Source: Bolinopsis microptera (Eukaryota; Ctenophora; Tentaculata; Lobata; Bolinopsidae). From it: a DNA stretch of 64,000 bases. The translations under genes and the position numbers were made by a program. The notes under the pieces are model-generated. The model searched no databases. It worked only from the letters and a program-made list of their open reading frames with translations, and was not told where the DNA came from. This document shows positions 36,590-54,403 of this stretch, in pieces. Where the stretch lies: contig NC_087084.1 in NCBI RefSeq assembly GCF_026151205.1, positions 4,085,538 to 4,149,537 on the forward strand, written 5' to 3'. Within the stretch, counting starts at the first letter, position 1; the number at the start of each line of letters is the position of its first letter.

Positions 36590-37590
36590 GTATGTATAGA
36601 CGCTTTTGCAGTCAATTATAGCCTACATTTAAGTGTCCGTAGATTCAAAAGTATAAAAGATACAGTCATTTCGAACCACAGGTCTTGAAGATAATCGTTT
36701 ACACTCCAGTTTCCATTATATTACAAAATAATTTAACGTCATCATCATCACTTGATGACGTCATCAAGTTAAGTGTTTTTAAAACTTGGTTTTTAACAAA
36801 ATAACAACTTTTCAAATCGATTTTAAACCATTAAGGAGTAATTTTATTCAAAATCTGAGGACATTTTCATCTTAGATAATTGTTCAAGCATTCTGAAAAT
36901 CTACCGGAAAATTTTCCTACCTTGCTCCTTCATAAAGATATTCGCTATTGAAGTTAGTGCTTTTTTGAAGAATAATTTTATAAAAATACAAAAGTTGTGA
37001 ATTAGTATTCTCTGGTGTTGGGCCATCCCTTTAGTTGTGGAGCTCGATTGTGCTTTCTAAAGGTCTAAATTGTGTTATAGGCTAGTTTTAAAGTTGAAAA
37101 TCGAAAAGTTGCACACGTGGGGACACGCCCAAATTGATAGAAAATTGCTAAAATTACTGAAAATTGCTGTTTTCACCATTTTTATCAACTTTGGAGTCCC
37201 GTTGTGATCCAAGTTCTATATGAAATCTTCTGAAACTTTGCTTGCTTATTAAATTATATATAAAATACTGATATGCAAAAATTTACGGTGATTCAATATT
37301 GTATGCGCACGCAAAGTCCGCTCAAAGTTTTGAGTTTGCACGTGCGAAAGGTGAGAATTTTGCTCATTCGTGATCACGATTTCGAATAAATTCTGCTTTC
37401 CCGCGATATTTAAATGGAATTATATATGAATTTAATGCCAACTTGAATGAGTAAAAAGTGCCATATTCAGTCAGGTAAAATTTCGAAATCGATGAAATTA
37501 CCTCCTAATTATTAATATAAATATTAATGAAGTTATGAGTTTACATTTCGGCTTTGTAAATTATCCTGACATTATAATCAAAAAGAGATG

Positions 37591-37923
37591 ATATTTGACC
37601 AAAACCCATAATCATGGGTAGAGTGTACCGCTGCCAGTGTCTCTCTTTTCCAAACAAAAGGAAATGATATTAATTTGAATAACCGTCCGCAAATGCAAAT
37701 TGATACCGAGAATGAAATCGGTCGCTCGCTTTTTCCATTCGATTACGGCTTACGAATTGTAATAAAGCTTATTGATTGGAAAAAGCGAGCGACCGATTTC
37801 ATTCTCGGTATCAATTTGCATTTGCGGACGGTTATTCAAATTAATATCATTTCCTTTTGTTTGGAAAAGAGAGACACTGGCAGCGGTACACTCTACCCAT
37901 GATTATGGGTTTTGGTCAAATAT
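37591..37923. mobile_element. 333-bp near-perfect foldback palindrome
   Basis: The arms 37591-37737 and 37777-37923 are inverted copies of about 147 bp with essentially no mismatches, around a 39-bp spacer. Each arm contains GACCAAAACCCATAATCATG, CCGCTGCCAGTGTCTCTC, CGTCCGCAAATGCAAATTG and GGTCGCTCGCTTTTTCCA or their complements. TAATCAAAA occurs just outside both ends. A transcript through it would fold into one long hairpin. Confidence 0.9.
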
Positions 37924-38172
37924 AGTAATCAAAATGGGGCAAAATACGCTGCTTTTAGCTGTAACATAATGTCTGATGGTTGGATATGCTTTAAACTTTT
38001 CGGACACTTTCCTTGTAAGTCTATGAGTAAGCTTACCAATTTTTGTTGCAATTAGAGGTCGGGAAGGATACTCAATATCAATTTTTTTGAAGAAAATTGT
38101 GCTGGCCGAAATTAGCGCTAAAAACCATCCTACAGTCGGCACGCGCGGCTCACTGTCGATGGCGCACTACCT

Positions 38173-39432
38173 TGTCATACGTTGTATGACCCACCGCGCA
38201 CGAAGTGCGCGGCTCCCCTCGTATCGTCAGGACATAGTGAAACGACCGTGGGGGTCGCAACGTGATACAAGCACTACCTACACTGAGCAATGAGGCGAGT
38301 ATTTTGCAAAAATAGGAAGTCTCTATATAATAGTTCATCTCTATTACATATTACATTTTACTTTCAAAGTTGGACCCCCAGCTTGACCATTGTTAATGGT
38401 CTGGCCCGGCGCGCGCTACTTCTGGAATAGCTACTTCTGGAATAGCAATTAAACTGCGCGTTTCGCTAGCTCTATAATTGATAATAGAAACACACTTTTT
38501 TAAATTTTACCGGCATATCCTCTAAAATCATTTAATTTGTCCAATTTTATTTTTAGGGAGGGGCACTAAGCGCTTCTTCAGCGGGGGCGCCAACAGGCAA
38601 CGTTCGGATCGGATCACGTTACCAGTTATATCATCAACTGCAAGTTTTAAAAGTTTAAGCGATAAAAATCTTTTCCGGCGCCGCGCACCATAAAATTCCG
38701 TTTGTAAAATCGAGCGCTACCACGAAATTTTTCTTAACAGAAGCTGTATACTCATTATGGTTTTAAACAGTTTATTTTATATGTAGTGTTAGTGTCTCTC
38801 TGACGTTCTTTTGTTCTTCAAGGTGGTGTGATTTGACTGGGTTTATCAATTTGAATTAAAGTATATTGTAGTGCAGTATATAGTATGGTGTAGTGCTATT
38901 GTCTTTAGGTCTATAACAGTGCAGTACAGTACGTCTGTACCCCCACTTGGGTCATTTAATATTAATTTATCCCTCGACCAATTAACGAATAGTTCGGCTC
39001 TAGTGGGTAAATTGTTTTAAAACGTGCGGCAATAGTGAATCTATATTAAGTATGATTACCAGGGGTTAATCGAATAATTTTTAACGATTGAGTAAATGTT
39101 TTAGGGTCGTCCTAGCTTCAGTTAACTAGATTTGACAAAGATCCAGTCCTCAGCAGTTTGCTGGAGATGTGACTTATTGATGTGACTGTGCCCCACGCTG
39201 TGAAACGACCGTGGGGGTCGCAACGTGATACAAGGCCTGCCAGGCAAAAGTTTGTTAGTGTGCGGCCACTTCACAGCAAATAGCCATGATGTAGCTAGCT
39301 GATTTAACAATAATTAGGTGTTGTTAATATGGGCAGAAAACAGCTTAAAGTACATTTCCAAACCTGCCGCAATTAAATGTTGCCTCCGCAATGCAGTATT
39401 AAAACTGTTTAAAAGTTAACATACGACCTTAT
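38173..39432. other. gene-poor stretch with a duplicated 35-mer
   Basis: GTGAAACGACCGTGGGGGTC followed by GCAACGTGATACAAG is identical at 38237-38271 and 39200-39234 (35 bp each). The palindromic core is GACC-gtgg-GGTC. GC-rich motifs near 38384-38425 mirror those at 34300-34410. No gene is recognised. Confidence 0.6.
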
Positions 39433-39817
39433 ATCATATTTTACCTTTAAGTTATTATATTCATAGACATGTCTGAGTGGTTATGTTTTGTTGTTTCACA
39501 CACACTCATTCCCTTAGCATGTAAAAAAACAACCCTGTAAATATAAGAAAGTATGTTAGAAAGTAGTAACCCCAAAACTACAAACCTAGGACTAAAGGAA
39601 CTACTACAAAGAAACTGAAACTACTACATAGAAACCAAAATAAGCTAAACATTACACTACCTGCCCTTCAGGGTTAGCTCTCGTTCCGTTCACCTGAATC
39701 CTCTATATTTACATCCTTGTTGTATTTACATGCTAAGGGAATGAGTGTGTGTGAAACAACAAAACATAACCACTCAGACATGTCTATGAATATAATAACT
39801 TAAAGGTAAAATATGAT
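39433..39817. mobile_element. 385-bp MITE upstream of GHITM
   Basis: Perfect inverted arms of about 93 bp (39433-39525 and 39725-39817) start ATCATATTTTACCTTTAAG. They are flanked by a perfect 7-bp duplication ACCTTAT (39426-39432 and 39818-39824). The spacer of about 199 bp is non-coding. The right end lies 239 bp before the GHITM start codon, so the element is in the promoter or 5' UTR region. Confidence 0.9.
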
Positions 39818-40056
39818 ACCTTATGCTGGTCAATATATCCTTGTTTTTACTTTTGAGGTTCAACTACTCAGGGCCAGGGGGCTGGTGCAAATCTGGTCTT
39901 ACACTCTTGGTTCTTTTATTTTCCCAGGCTTAAAATCTCATCATATATATTGATTTTAGGTTCATTTGATTTGTTTCACCCCCAACTAACTTAATATCAT
40001 TACCTGAGCATAATGAATTATAATTCTTACAATTCAAAAAACCCTTCTAGGTCATC

Positions 40057-42038
40057 ATGTTATCAAGACTTCAAGGCCTTGTTAGAGGTCCTGTTTTCAA
40101 GACATGTTTTGCCACCCTGCGTACACATGCTCGCACCACCATCCAAACTCCAGTTGCCCGAAAGGGAGCTGTTGAGAAAGACTGGCACTTCTATGGTAAA
40201 ATGGTATGTATGTCAAACTATGATTTTGTTCAGAAGTAACTGATGATTTAATTTTGGTGTTGAAATATATTGCTAATACTCAACTTACAAATCGAAATTT
40301 AAAGCTTTTAGAATGAAATGAGGTATTTATATCCCGCTCATATGGTTAACCATGTCAGAGCGGCTGACTGTGAGTGATATGAGCAAATGTGTAAATGTGA
40401 GCAAAAGTATAACTTATTATAAGGCAAAGACAAAATAGGCAAAGAAAAAAATAAAACGATCAAAGAAGTGTTTCATTATTTCTAACATTGTAATCTGCTT
40501 TTCAGTTTCTTGCTGGTTCAGCTGTTGTAGGGGGAGTTTCCGTTTGTGCCATTGGTAAGTTGAATGATAATTAGAATTATTAGTTGAACATTCAAATTTG
40601 TTTTTCGTGCAGGAACCCTATATTCTTCTTTTCTAAATTAAACAGTATTTAAAATAATTTTCTGTAGATCTAAAGAGTTTAAATTTTATCGAAGATCTTG
40701 AGCCTCCATCTAGAAGAGTATTTAGTGTGTGCCTGTTAATTTTGATGCTTTGATAATCCACATTTCTCCCCAATCAGGCTTGAAGCATGATGCCCTTGAT
40801 GTAGAGGTCAGTGCCCTGGCGCGCTCCATCATATGGCCAGAGTACATCACCAGTAGGATCAAGAGCACATACTTTTACTTTGGACTGGGACTCGCTGCTA
40901 CCGGAGGTTTGATTGGTCTACTTAAGTAAACTTTTTATGAGTCTATTAATTGTTTACTGCATTATGATTCTTAAAGTAAAATGTAATTTTGACATTATTT
41001 CACCACAGGAACTATGGCATTGACAAAGAACTTTACCGGACTCCAAAACATATTAGCCAGACACCCCATTATGGCTATGGTAGGCCTTATTGGAGCTCAG
41101 ATAGCAATCAATGGAATCCAGCATAGCCTACCCTACACAAGTGAAAACATGATCCCTAAATATATGCTGGCAGCAGGTCAGTGCAGTTGACACAGATTGA
41201 ATCTTGTCTCAATTCTAGCAAAAACTGGGGATCCTTTCTATGAATTGTTAATGTTGTTTCCTAAAATGAAGAATATATAAAATAAAAATGATGGTTGATT
41301 GATGATACAGATTACAGAACGAAAATTTCATTTCATTCAAGTTAACCATAACGCAACTTTTTCCAGGTTTATACGGAATGATAGGCACATTGCTAGGTCC
41401 CATGATGCACCTTGGAGGGCCGATGGTGACGCGCGCTGCAATGTACACAGGTGCACTTGTCTCAGGTCTGACGCTTGCCGCAATGACTGCTCCTTCAGAA
41501 AAGTACCTCCAAATGTCGGGGCCGCTAATGATGGGATTCGCTGCTGTGTTTGCTGCCAGCGTTGCAACAGCTTTCCTTCCCCCAACTGGTAGGTGTTTGA
41601 CATTTGTATTAATCATGATATTGTATTAATCATGATATTATTTGATAATCATGATATCAATATAAATACTGACAAACCTCTTCCTGGTCCTACCCTAAAT
41701 TTTTAACCTCAACCTTAACACTACTCAGCTCATCTCATCTTTACAACTGGGTTAGAGATAAAATCCACAATAATTATCCCGAGTATAAAACTTAATTCTA
41801 TTAAACCATTCCCCCAGGTACCCTTGGTGGAGGAGTTTACATGATAGCAGTCTACGGAGGAGTAGTCCTCTTCTCCGCTCTAATGCTCTACCAGACACAG
41901 TCCATCATCCAACAATGCGAACGAACACCCCACTACATGAACTACGATCCCATATCTGCTAGCATTGGCATCTACATGAGCACTATTAATCTGTTTGTCA
42001 GAATACTCAGTATTTTGGCGAGTGGAAAGAAAAAGTGA
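40057..42038 (+). CDS. GHITM: GHITM / TMBIM5 mitochondrial inner membrane protein
   Basis: Six exons: 40057-40203, 40506-40554, 40778-40906, 41009-41176, 41367-41588, 41818-42038. All are GT-AG and in phase; 936 nt, 311 residues (human about 345). The N-terminus is Arg-rich and non-acidic (MLSRLQGLVRGPVFKTCFAT), as expected for mitochondrial import. Several membrane helices of the BAX-inhibitor-1 fold follow, including GLYGMIGTLLGPMMHLGGP and GGGVYMIAVYGGVVLFSALM. The protein ends with a basic SGKKK tail. Family members sit in the inner mitochondrial membrane, help organise cristae and act in Ca2+/H+ exchange. Alternative upstream frames are short. A poly(A) signal follows at 42223. Confidence 0.95.
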
Positions 42039-42222
42039 AGTGTGAGAATTGAGAAAAAGAACACTGTTCTGGAGATTGTTTTTTTGAGTCAAGATCAATT
42101 AGAAGGCTTCTGGCAGTTGGGACCAATCTTCCATCAGTGAAGTCCACTCAAACCATTTGCATTCATTTGCTTGATTTTATAGTCTATGGATTTTTGATGA
42201 ATATTTAAATTCGATGTGCAAA

Positions 42223-42228
42223 AATAAA
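42223..42228 (+). terminator. GHITM poly(A) signal AATAAA
   Basis: Canonical AATAAA 185 nt after the GHITM stop codon and about 0.7 kb before SNX8. It is the only good hexamer in this short 3' region. Confidence 0.6.
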
Positions 42229-42958
42229 TGATTTCACCACCTAGCATTTCAGTTGTTTTAAACACTCCTCTTTAAAATATTCATTTATGATTCAAAATTA
42301 GATATTGTTGCGACATTTTTGAATTTTCGAGGCTATCACCGCGACCGTGACCCTTTGATTAGCGGGTCGGTCCTTGCCGTGACCTTCAGCTTCAGTCGAC
42401 GCGACCTTATTGCACTTCCAGATTGTACTGTAAATTAATTAATTATTTCACTGTTTCCATGTAAACTTATGAACTTTCATTAAGGTTTTCTTTAATTGCT
42501 ACTAAAATGTTGAAAAAGTATTTGAATACCAGAATTGCGTTGTATTATTTGAATTTCTCCTTTAAGACACTGTAAATTCAAAAATCAAAAGTGAACTCTT
42601 AACATCGCATAACTGCGTATGTAACTGAATAAAAAAAGGTGTTTAATACAATAGAAAACAAATTCTTGTGCGCAAAGAGGTAAGGACTTATTGAGTCACA
42701 TTAATTATACTCCTTCTTTTACATTCTTAACAAATGTATCTTCGGTTCACAAAAATAAGTTGAATACAGATTAATTATTAATACAACATAATTTCACAGC
42801 AAAATGAAATGAATCAAGCCTTCAAAATGTAGTTGCTACAAAAATAGACTGTAAAGGATAAAGAAAACGACAAAAGAAAGAAAAACGGGTTCCAGGTTTA
42901 CAAAAGATAAGAAAATTTCAAGGGAAGATAAGGAAGATAAGGAAGATAAGGGGTTAAG

Positions 42959-45900
42959 ATGAATAACGTACAGTTGGATGGGGATCTGTCTCTGTCGTAC
43001 AATCAGCTCATGTCACTTGATGACGTTACTGTGGATACATTACCGGAGAAAAAGGTTTTGATTTACTATAATTATTTTATTATTATTAGATGTATCATGT
43101 ATAGTATCATAACTAAATGAAACTACGAATGTTGACAATCAATAATCATTATAGAGTAAAATTATCATACATTTTCCATATAAATAACTTAAAGTAATAG
43201 CTAATTAACAGCTATTTTTAATAGTTAATTGATAGCTAATTGATGGTTAATTGATAGCTAATTTACATCTAATTGATCATTAATTATCAGGGAATGATAA
43301 TGAAGCACACAGAGTACTTGATCCGGTCCACAAATTACAACTCCTCCTCTCAGAGAAGATACACTGATTTTGAAGTCTTCTACGATTTACTCGTCATGCG
43401 TTATCCATACAGGTACAATATGATGTCACGTGGTTATCACATGTTATCCTTACAGGTACAATAATATTTGAATATTAGGTCACTTGTTAGTTATTGTGCT
43501 GTATAAAAATTTTATTTATTTATTAGTTTGACTACACGACAATTAATGTATCTAAATTTCAGGATGGTACCAAGATTACCCCCTAAGAAGATAGGGATGA
43601 CGGATCATTTTATCAACGAGCGACGGAAAGCACTTGCCAGGTAACTGTGTTAGTATGTATGAAATTTTGATCAATTTCCATTTTTGCCTTTTTAAACTTT
43701 GTTTTTATTCGCTCAACTTACGTAATCAGCTGAGGGGGAGGGTGGGTTGCCAAATGATTACGCGAACGACCCCTAACACAAACATGAACTTAAAACTGTA
43801 CGTATCACGCGACATGCTACGTGTCGTTCCATGTGCTGTACCACGTGACATGTGCTGTACCACGTGACATGTGCTGGACCACGTGACATGTGCTGTACCA
43901 CGTGACATGTGCTGTACCACGTGACATGTGCTGTACCACGTGACATGTGCTGTACCACGTGACATGTGCTGTACCACGTGACAGAGACATCTCACAGGTT
44001 CCTAAGTATCATCAGCCGGCACCCAGTCTTGCGTAAAGACCCAATTGTACAGTTCTTCTTCACAGTGGAGGTCCACGATTTCCACATACACTTGAAGGTA
44101 TAAGCATACTGCTTTAAAAAATTAATTGCATTTGTCCAGGTCCCAGGATAGGTTTTAAAACTGTCTTTTATCAAGGACCAATTTGAATCTAGTGCTTTTT
44201 ACTCCGCAAAAACTATCTTAACCCAGCACAAGCTTAAAAACTATTGTTTACCCAAGACAAATTAAAAAACTGTCTTTCGCCCAGGACAAATTTAAAAACT
44301 GTCTTGACGAGTTTGTTACGAATCCTGATAAAGGATAAAATAGAAGAGCAACTAAATGTGGTGTCCGGAGACGTTAACGGAATGAAGACAGAGCTGGCTA
44401 ACATGTTACAGAGTGTCACTGTCCTGAGGTGAGTTCTAATTGGTCCATCAGGGTCACGTGACTGATTTGTGGATTTATGGCTGGCTTGTATCTGTATTAC
44501 TTCTATTGTGACTAATTTTGTCCATTGCAAAATGGCGAAAAATTGGACGCATAGCCACTGAGCATCATTTCCAACTTTTCCTTTGCGAGTACCACTCGAA
44601 CAACCCCACATCTCCACTCTCCACTTTATTTTACCACTTACCGCTCAAGACCCTCTCTTCAGGGATCTCTCGGAGCGATGGGTTAACCGGACCAAAGCGG
44701 CAGCATACGACCTCCAAATGTACAGCAACGAACTGTCGGTCCTTGCTGGTGAGGGACAGACTGTGAGCGCGTGGAGTTCACACAAGGGTGATGCTTGGAG
44801 CAAGGTGATCACGTAATTAAAATACTTCGATTTGATTGGTTCTTTTTTGGCACGTGATTCAGATGTTTTATGCTGACCATCGGTTTCTATGATCTTCTGT
44901 TTGCGGTTATATTAAATCGGTTGTCGGAGATTGTTATTTCAGTTCCAATTTTGCAGAGAAATTTGAAGTTAGATCAGTAATCCTAGTCACTAGATATTAA
45001 GTTATTAGATATTTATTAAATATTATTATTAAATATAATATTTATTAAATTAAATGCTAATATAAGTACAGAACACTCCCCCCAGCTGAGAGAAGGAATG
45101 CGGGGACTCTCTGCTCAGTTCTCTAATCTATCTGAGCGAGTGGGACGACAGCGAATTGAGGTGAGTGATAGATCACGTGACATCGATTAACCAATCAGTG
45201 AATCAGCTTCCAGAATTTGCTGCCAGTCAAACCCCACGACCAATGTTGAATGTAGGAATTCCCCGCAACTGCACCAGTATCCAGATCGATCTAAGTGTAG
45301 TTTTGCCTCCATTCCTGTGAACTACTACGAATATATAATAGTTCCCCTGTCTTTTCGAAAAATCGCTACTTGTTAAACCATCTAAAATTCCCTGAGAAAC
45401 CAGTTGAACCAGTAATATCTCACCAGTATTATCTCACTAGTATTAACTCACCAGTAGTACGAATACCCCCTCCGTTTAAAACGTACTGTAACCATCTAAT
45501 TCCCTAACCATACCTATTCTCACCAGTATACTTCACATAATACTATATATCTCACCAATATCACCAGATTCGCCATTATCACCTATACCGCGTATTATCT
45601 CACATATACTGCATATTACCACATATACTACATAATCCACATCTCATGAGTTATTCCATTACTCACTATTATTCACCATATTTCCTATTTCCCAGTAATC
45701 CAACCAATTCACCATATCGCCGTATTATCACCATATACACCTATCGCGATATCATTTTATTCATATTACGCAATTACTCACCTTACTCGCTATATTCACC
45801 AATTATCTGCCTATTCTACCATTTACTCACAGAACACAGATATCCACAGTGGTTTATTCCCAGGTATACTACGTATTATTTCCCGTTATTCACGCATTGT

Positions 45901-47986
45901 ACCTAAATCAAACAGTTTCACCAGTATTATCTCGCCAGTATTATCTCACCAGTATTATCACCAGTATTATCTCGCCAGTATTATCTCATCAGTATTATCT
46001 CACCAGTATTATCTCGCAGTATTATCTCAGTATTATTTCACAGGAAGATGCAGGAATATTGGAGAACATCGCCCTTCTCCTGGATATACTGCAAGGAGTA
46101 AAGGATCTAGTTGATAGGCGAGAGAAAGGAGTAAACAAGGAGCACCAGCAAGCTTTTAGCAGGGTCAGTGTTTTGTTGTGACACGTGACTATGTTTTGTG
46201 ACACGTGTCACTGTTTTGTTGTGACACGTGATTATGTTTTAGCAGGGTCAGTGTTTTGTTGTGACACGTGACTATGTTTTGTGACACGTGTCACTGTTTT
46301 GTTGTGACACGTGATTATGTTTTGTGACACGTGTCACTGTTTTGTTGTGGCACGTGATTGTGGTTCTATGATTTGATTAGTTTATCGCTGTCATGTGTCA
46401 AAATAAAGGTGCGCTGCAAACTATTGACAGAATCAAGAAACAGAAACACTTCAGATCCCCAACAAGATAATAATTACAGGTACAACAGTTAAAGAAACAG
46501 AAGGGAAGCATTGCAGCAAGTGGACAAGGGACAGGAGCAGGTATTCAAGAGAAAATAGAGCAACAAGAGTCGCTCATCAACAACATTGGTCTCAGGTACC
46601 TCCCACTGTTTTATTTTTAGTGTAGATAATCATTTTTATTATTAAATACTTTTCAAATTTTACAGTACAGCAATAAATGAATATAAAATAGAATCGTTCA
46701 AAATATTGCCCCATCTGTAAAATGAGATGGGCACCCAAACACGGTAACACATAGTGAACTATGTCAGGTTTTTAAAATAGGATAATGTTTTGATACATTT
46801 TTTTTAAATATTGTATTTGATAAATAATTAATGTTGGTGGGGAAATATTTATTATATATTTTTTCACATAGTGCGATTATATTTTGTAGACATGTCACAT
46901 GTGTGATGATGTGATGTCATAAATTTTACTTTACCCTAATTAACTTAACTTTAGCAATAACTTGGACCCTCCCTATATATCAAATTAATCTAAATCCAAA
47001 ACTTTATGAAAAACTATATTGAAGAACAAACAAATCAATGTTGAATAACTGTGGATATTTTATAGATAAAATTGGTATTTAAATACGTCAAATTTCAGAT
47101 ACATTAGATACAAATCTGATATGGTCATTAATGTAAATGCAGTGAGAAGGTGTGTGGGGGAAATGTGATATGATGTTGGAAGTATTAAAAAGGAAAAGGT
47201 AGATCATAGAAGAAAACATGGGGAGCAAAGAGATTAGGCTAAACTGTTCTGCATTAATTTAATTATAGATAGACTTGGTCGTTTTAAAACTTATTATTAA
47301 GCTTCAAAACCTGGCCAATTACAAAGCGTTCTTAAAAACTACTGGTCACTCCTACAGCATGTGGTCAGACACCAAGTCAAGTAATTCTATACTGAAGTAT
47401 TTCATATTAGAATCTTGAATTACATAACTTTCTGATGAACTGAACAGGATATTCATTTCAGGAATAACTTTTCGGTTCTGTGCTTGCACTGGGAAATGAA
47501 GCAACTTTACACGTATCTCTCTCATTTTGGAGTGATCTGGAATTGTTTCGTTAAAACTCAACTCTCAGCCCACAATGATGTAAGTCTTTCCATTTCTCGA
47601 AGTTTGTCTGTAATGGAATTTTCTGGCACGCGATCGAAAATACTAGTAACATGTTTATCGTAGTGCGCCGGGCGCATTGGAAGAAGTTGTGATAGCGTCC
47701 GCGCGGCGATGCTGGTTATTAATTAAAATTAAATTAGTTAAAATTAATAACAATTAAAATATATGCGCGCTCTTAAAGTAATCTATCAAACCGTTAATAA
47801 AACCGTAGATAAGAAGCTAAACTTATTATCTTGTTTACTTTTCAGTTATGCAGCCTGTGGCAAGGAACCGGAAAGTTTACCAGCCTGATGACCTCTGCTC
47901 AGAGCAGCGCCCCCATTTCCTACCAATCAGCACAACCGTCCGCTCCCGCACCCTCGTACGGAGGGCCTAGTTTTTATGATATGTAG
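42959..47986 (+). CDS. SNX8: SNX8 sorting nexin, 11 exons
   Basis: Exons: 42959-43054, 43291-43412, 43563-43640, 43998-44097, 44334-44428, 44663-44804, 45086-45160, 46044-46163, 46480-46595, 47462-47579, 47846-47986; 1203 nt, 400 residues (human 465). An N-terminal PX domain (about 25-130) carries LPEKKG, RRYTDFEVFYDLL, YPYRMVPRLPPKK and INERRKALARFLSIISRHP, the phosphoinositide-binding region. A BAR-like helical region follows (about 135-350; RDLSERWVNRTKAAAYD, DLVDRREKGVNKEHQQAFSR, FSVLCLHWEMKQLYTYL). The tail is low-complexity and rich in Pro, Ser and Tyr. SNX8 (yeast Mvp1 relative) works in endosome tubulation and retrieval. The exon 1 donor (AAG|GTTTTG) is weak and the exon 5 start (after CTGATAAAG) is chosen by phase. 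Introns 3, 7 and 8 carry minisatellites touching splice sites. Confidence 0.93.
43803..43985. repeat. 19-bp CACGTGAC minisatellite in SNX8 intron 3
   Basis: About nine copies of GCTGTACCACGTGACATGT end 13 bp before the exon 4 acceptor (CATCTCACAG). Each unit holds CACGTG. Confidence 0.93.
45415..46040. repeat. degenerate CTCACCAGTATTAT repeat in SNX8 intron 7
   Basis: Clear copies of a 13-14 bp unit (CTCACCAGTATTAT) occur at about 45418-45460 and 45918-46035. The stretch between is a strongly indel-scrambled version of the same motifs. The unit contains CCAG, so the intron carries many acceptor-like sites before the true exon 8 acceptor (TTTCACAG at 46043). Confidence 0.75.
46154..46355. repeat. 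repeat that copies the SNX8 exon 8 donor
   Basis: Units of GTGACACGTG(A/T)... with TGTTTTGTTGTGACACGTGA. The first 83-bp period includes the end of exon 8. TTTTAGCAGG|GTCAGTG occurs at 46154 and again at 46237, so the splice donor itself is duplicated. Use of the second copy would add 83 nt and meet a stop. Confidence 0.8.
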
Positions 47987-49202
47987 AATTTTGGTTTACT
48001 TTGACAGTTTAAGATACACCATTTCATAGTTTCCTCCTTTAAGGTTCCCCGGAATTGTCCATTAGAATCTACCACTAACACGATTAACCAGATACAATTT
48101 GATTAATATAAGTTGAAGGAGGGATTATGATTGCTGTCCTTGAAAACTTCGAACATTTGTTTGTTTTATGTGATCTGTGTTAGTTGATTATTGTTCACTC
48201 TAGATATTTAATTAACTTTATACAGTGGTTACAGCGAGACAATGGTTTTTTATCTAATACTTTCGCTTTCGTACGCTACACAATGCACTTAAGGTCACAG
48301 AGAGAGCACCACTATGTACTAAATTGTAAATTTCTAGCAAAACATTTCTAAATATATTAATCCTATTCGAAAGGTACTACAAAGGTAAAGAGGCATAAAG
48401 TCCTCAGGTACGGCCTTGGGGGAATAAAATTCACTACAATTATTTGCGTGAATCTATATAGTTTGGACCCTGTCGTACCGAACCACATAATACTAATATT
48501 ATAGCTTCCCTGTTCAAATTGGTTTTAGTAACAGAGACACGAAAATTCTATTGTTCAGGGTGCAGCTGATTCATTTGACCAGGATATTGAATATACAACC
48601 TAATATCAAGCGGAAAATGTTAATTTCTGGCGAACCGTTTAGGATAGTATTTGGCGATGGCTCAGTTCGGGACCAGAAGTTTTATTAATTTGATTTTTAC
48701 TTTATAGGAATACTGTGAAATGTTTTTACGAATTTAATTCTTTTTGAAGATAGATTGCAGAAGTGTATGAGTAGTGTAGAATTAAACACATATGTGATAT
48801 AATCTGTAGTTTAATTGGGTCGAATATATTTAATTGAACGAGTACCATCTATAGGTTACCGTAATCATTGCAGGTTGTGAATTCGATCTATCTATCTACC
48901 GCCCAATTGAGCTACCTATGATATCACACATGAGTTATGTTTTCGATTTTTGTTGTTTTAACGGTACATTTTGTAACTGCCACTAAAATCCTTATCTTTT
49001 TCTTGGAGAAATTAAATAAAAATTTGGCTTCAGTCATAAACAATTGTGATAAATTATAATAGAAAAACGGTTCAATCTTTCTGCCAGAGAGGTAGATTAG
49101 TCGCTAAAACTTAGATCAATGAACTGAAAATAAACAAAAACTCGATCGAAAAAGCGAGTCAAATGTGTTTAAAGAAATTAGAATTAGTGTTCTGGCATCT
49201 CA
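47987..49202. other. tail-to-tail intergenic region, SNX8 / p23
   Basis: Contains the 3' UTRs of both genes. Near 48870-48916, read on the minus strand, GGTAGCTCAATTGGGCGGTAGA then GATCGAATTC resembles tRNA A- and B-boxes at shortened spacing. This is at most a decayed tRNA-derived fragment. No other feature seen. Confidence 0.45.

Positions 49203-54403
<5,201 letters not shown>

Larger units (their letters stand above)
34586..38172. mobile_element. disrupted hAT-like element copy
   Basis: Segments 34586-34928 and 37922-38172 match, in order, the intact 608-bp element at 62873-63480. They begin TAGGGGGTGCACC and end GGCGCACTACCT. About 3 kb is inserted between GTTGAT and ATAG of the ancestral element. 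The insert holds a long-inverted-repeat element (35367-36589) and a foldback palindrome (37591-37923). No target duplication remains around this copy. Confidence 0.8.

Noticed and set aside
48870-48916. tRNA gene on the minus strand
   Set aside because: A- and B-box-like motifs are present but too close together, and no cloverleaf forms; kept only as a possible decayed tRNA-derived fragment.
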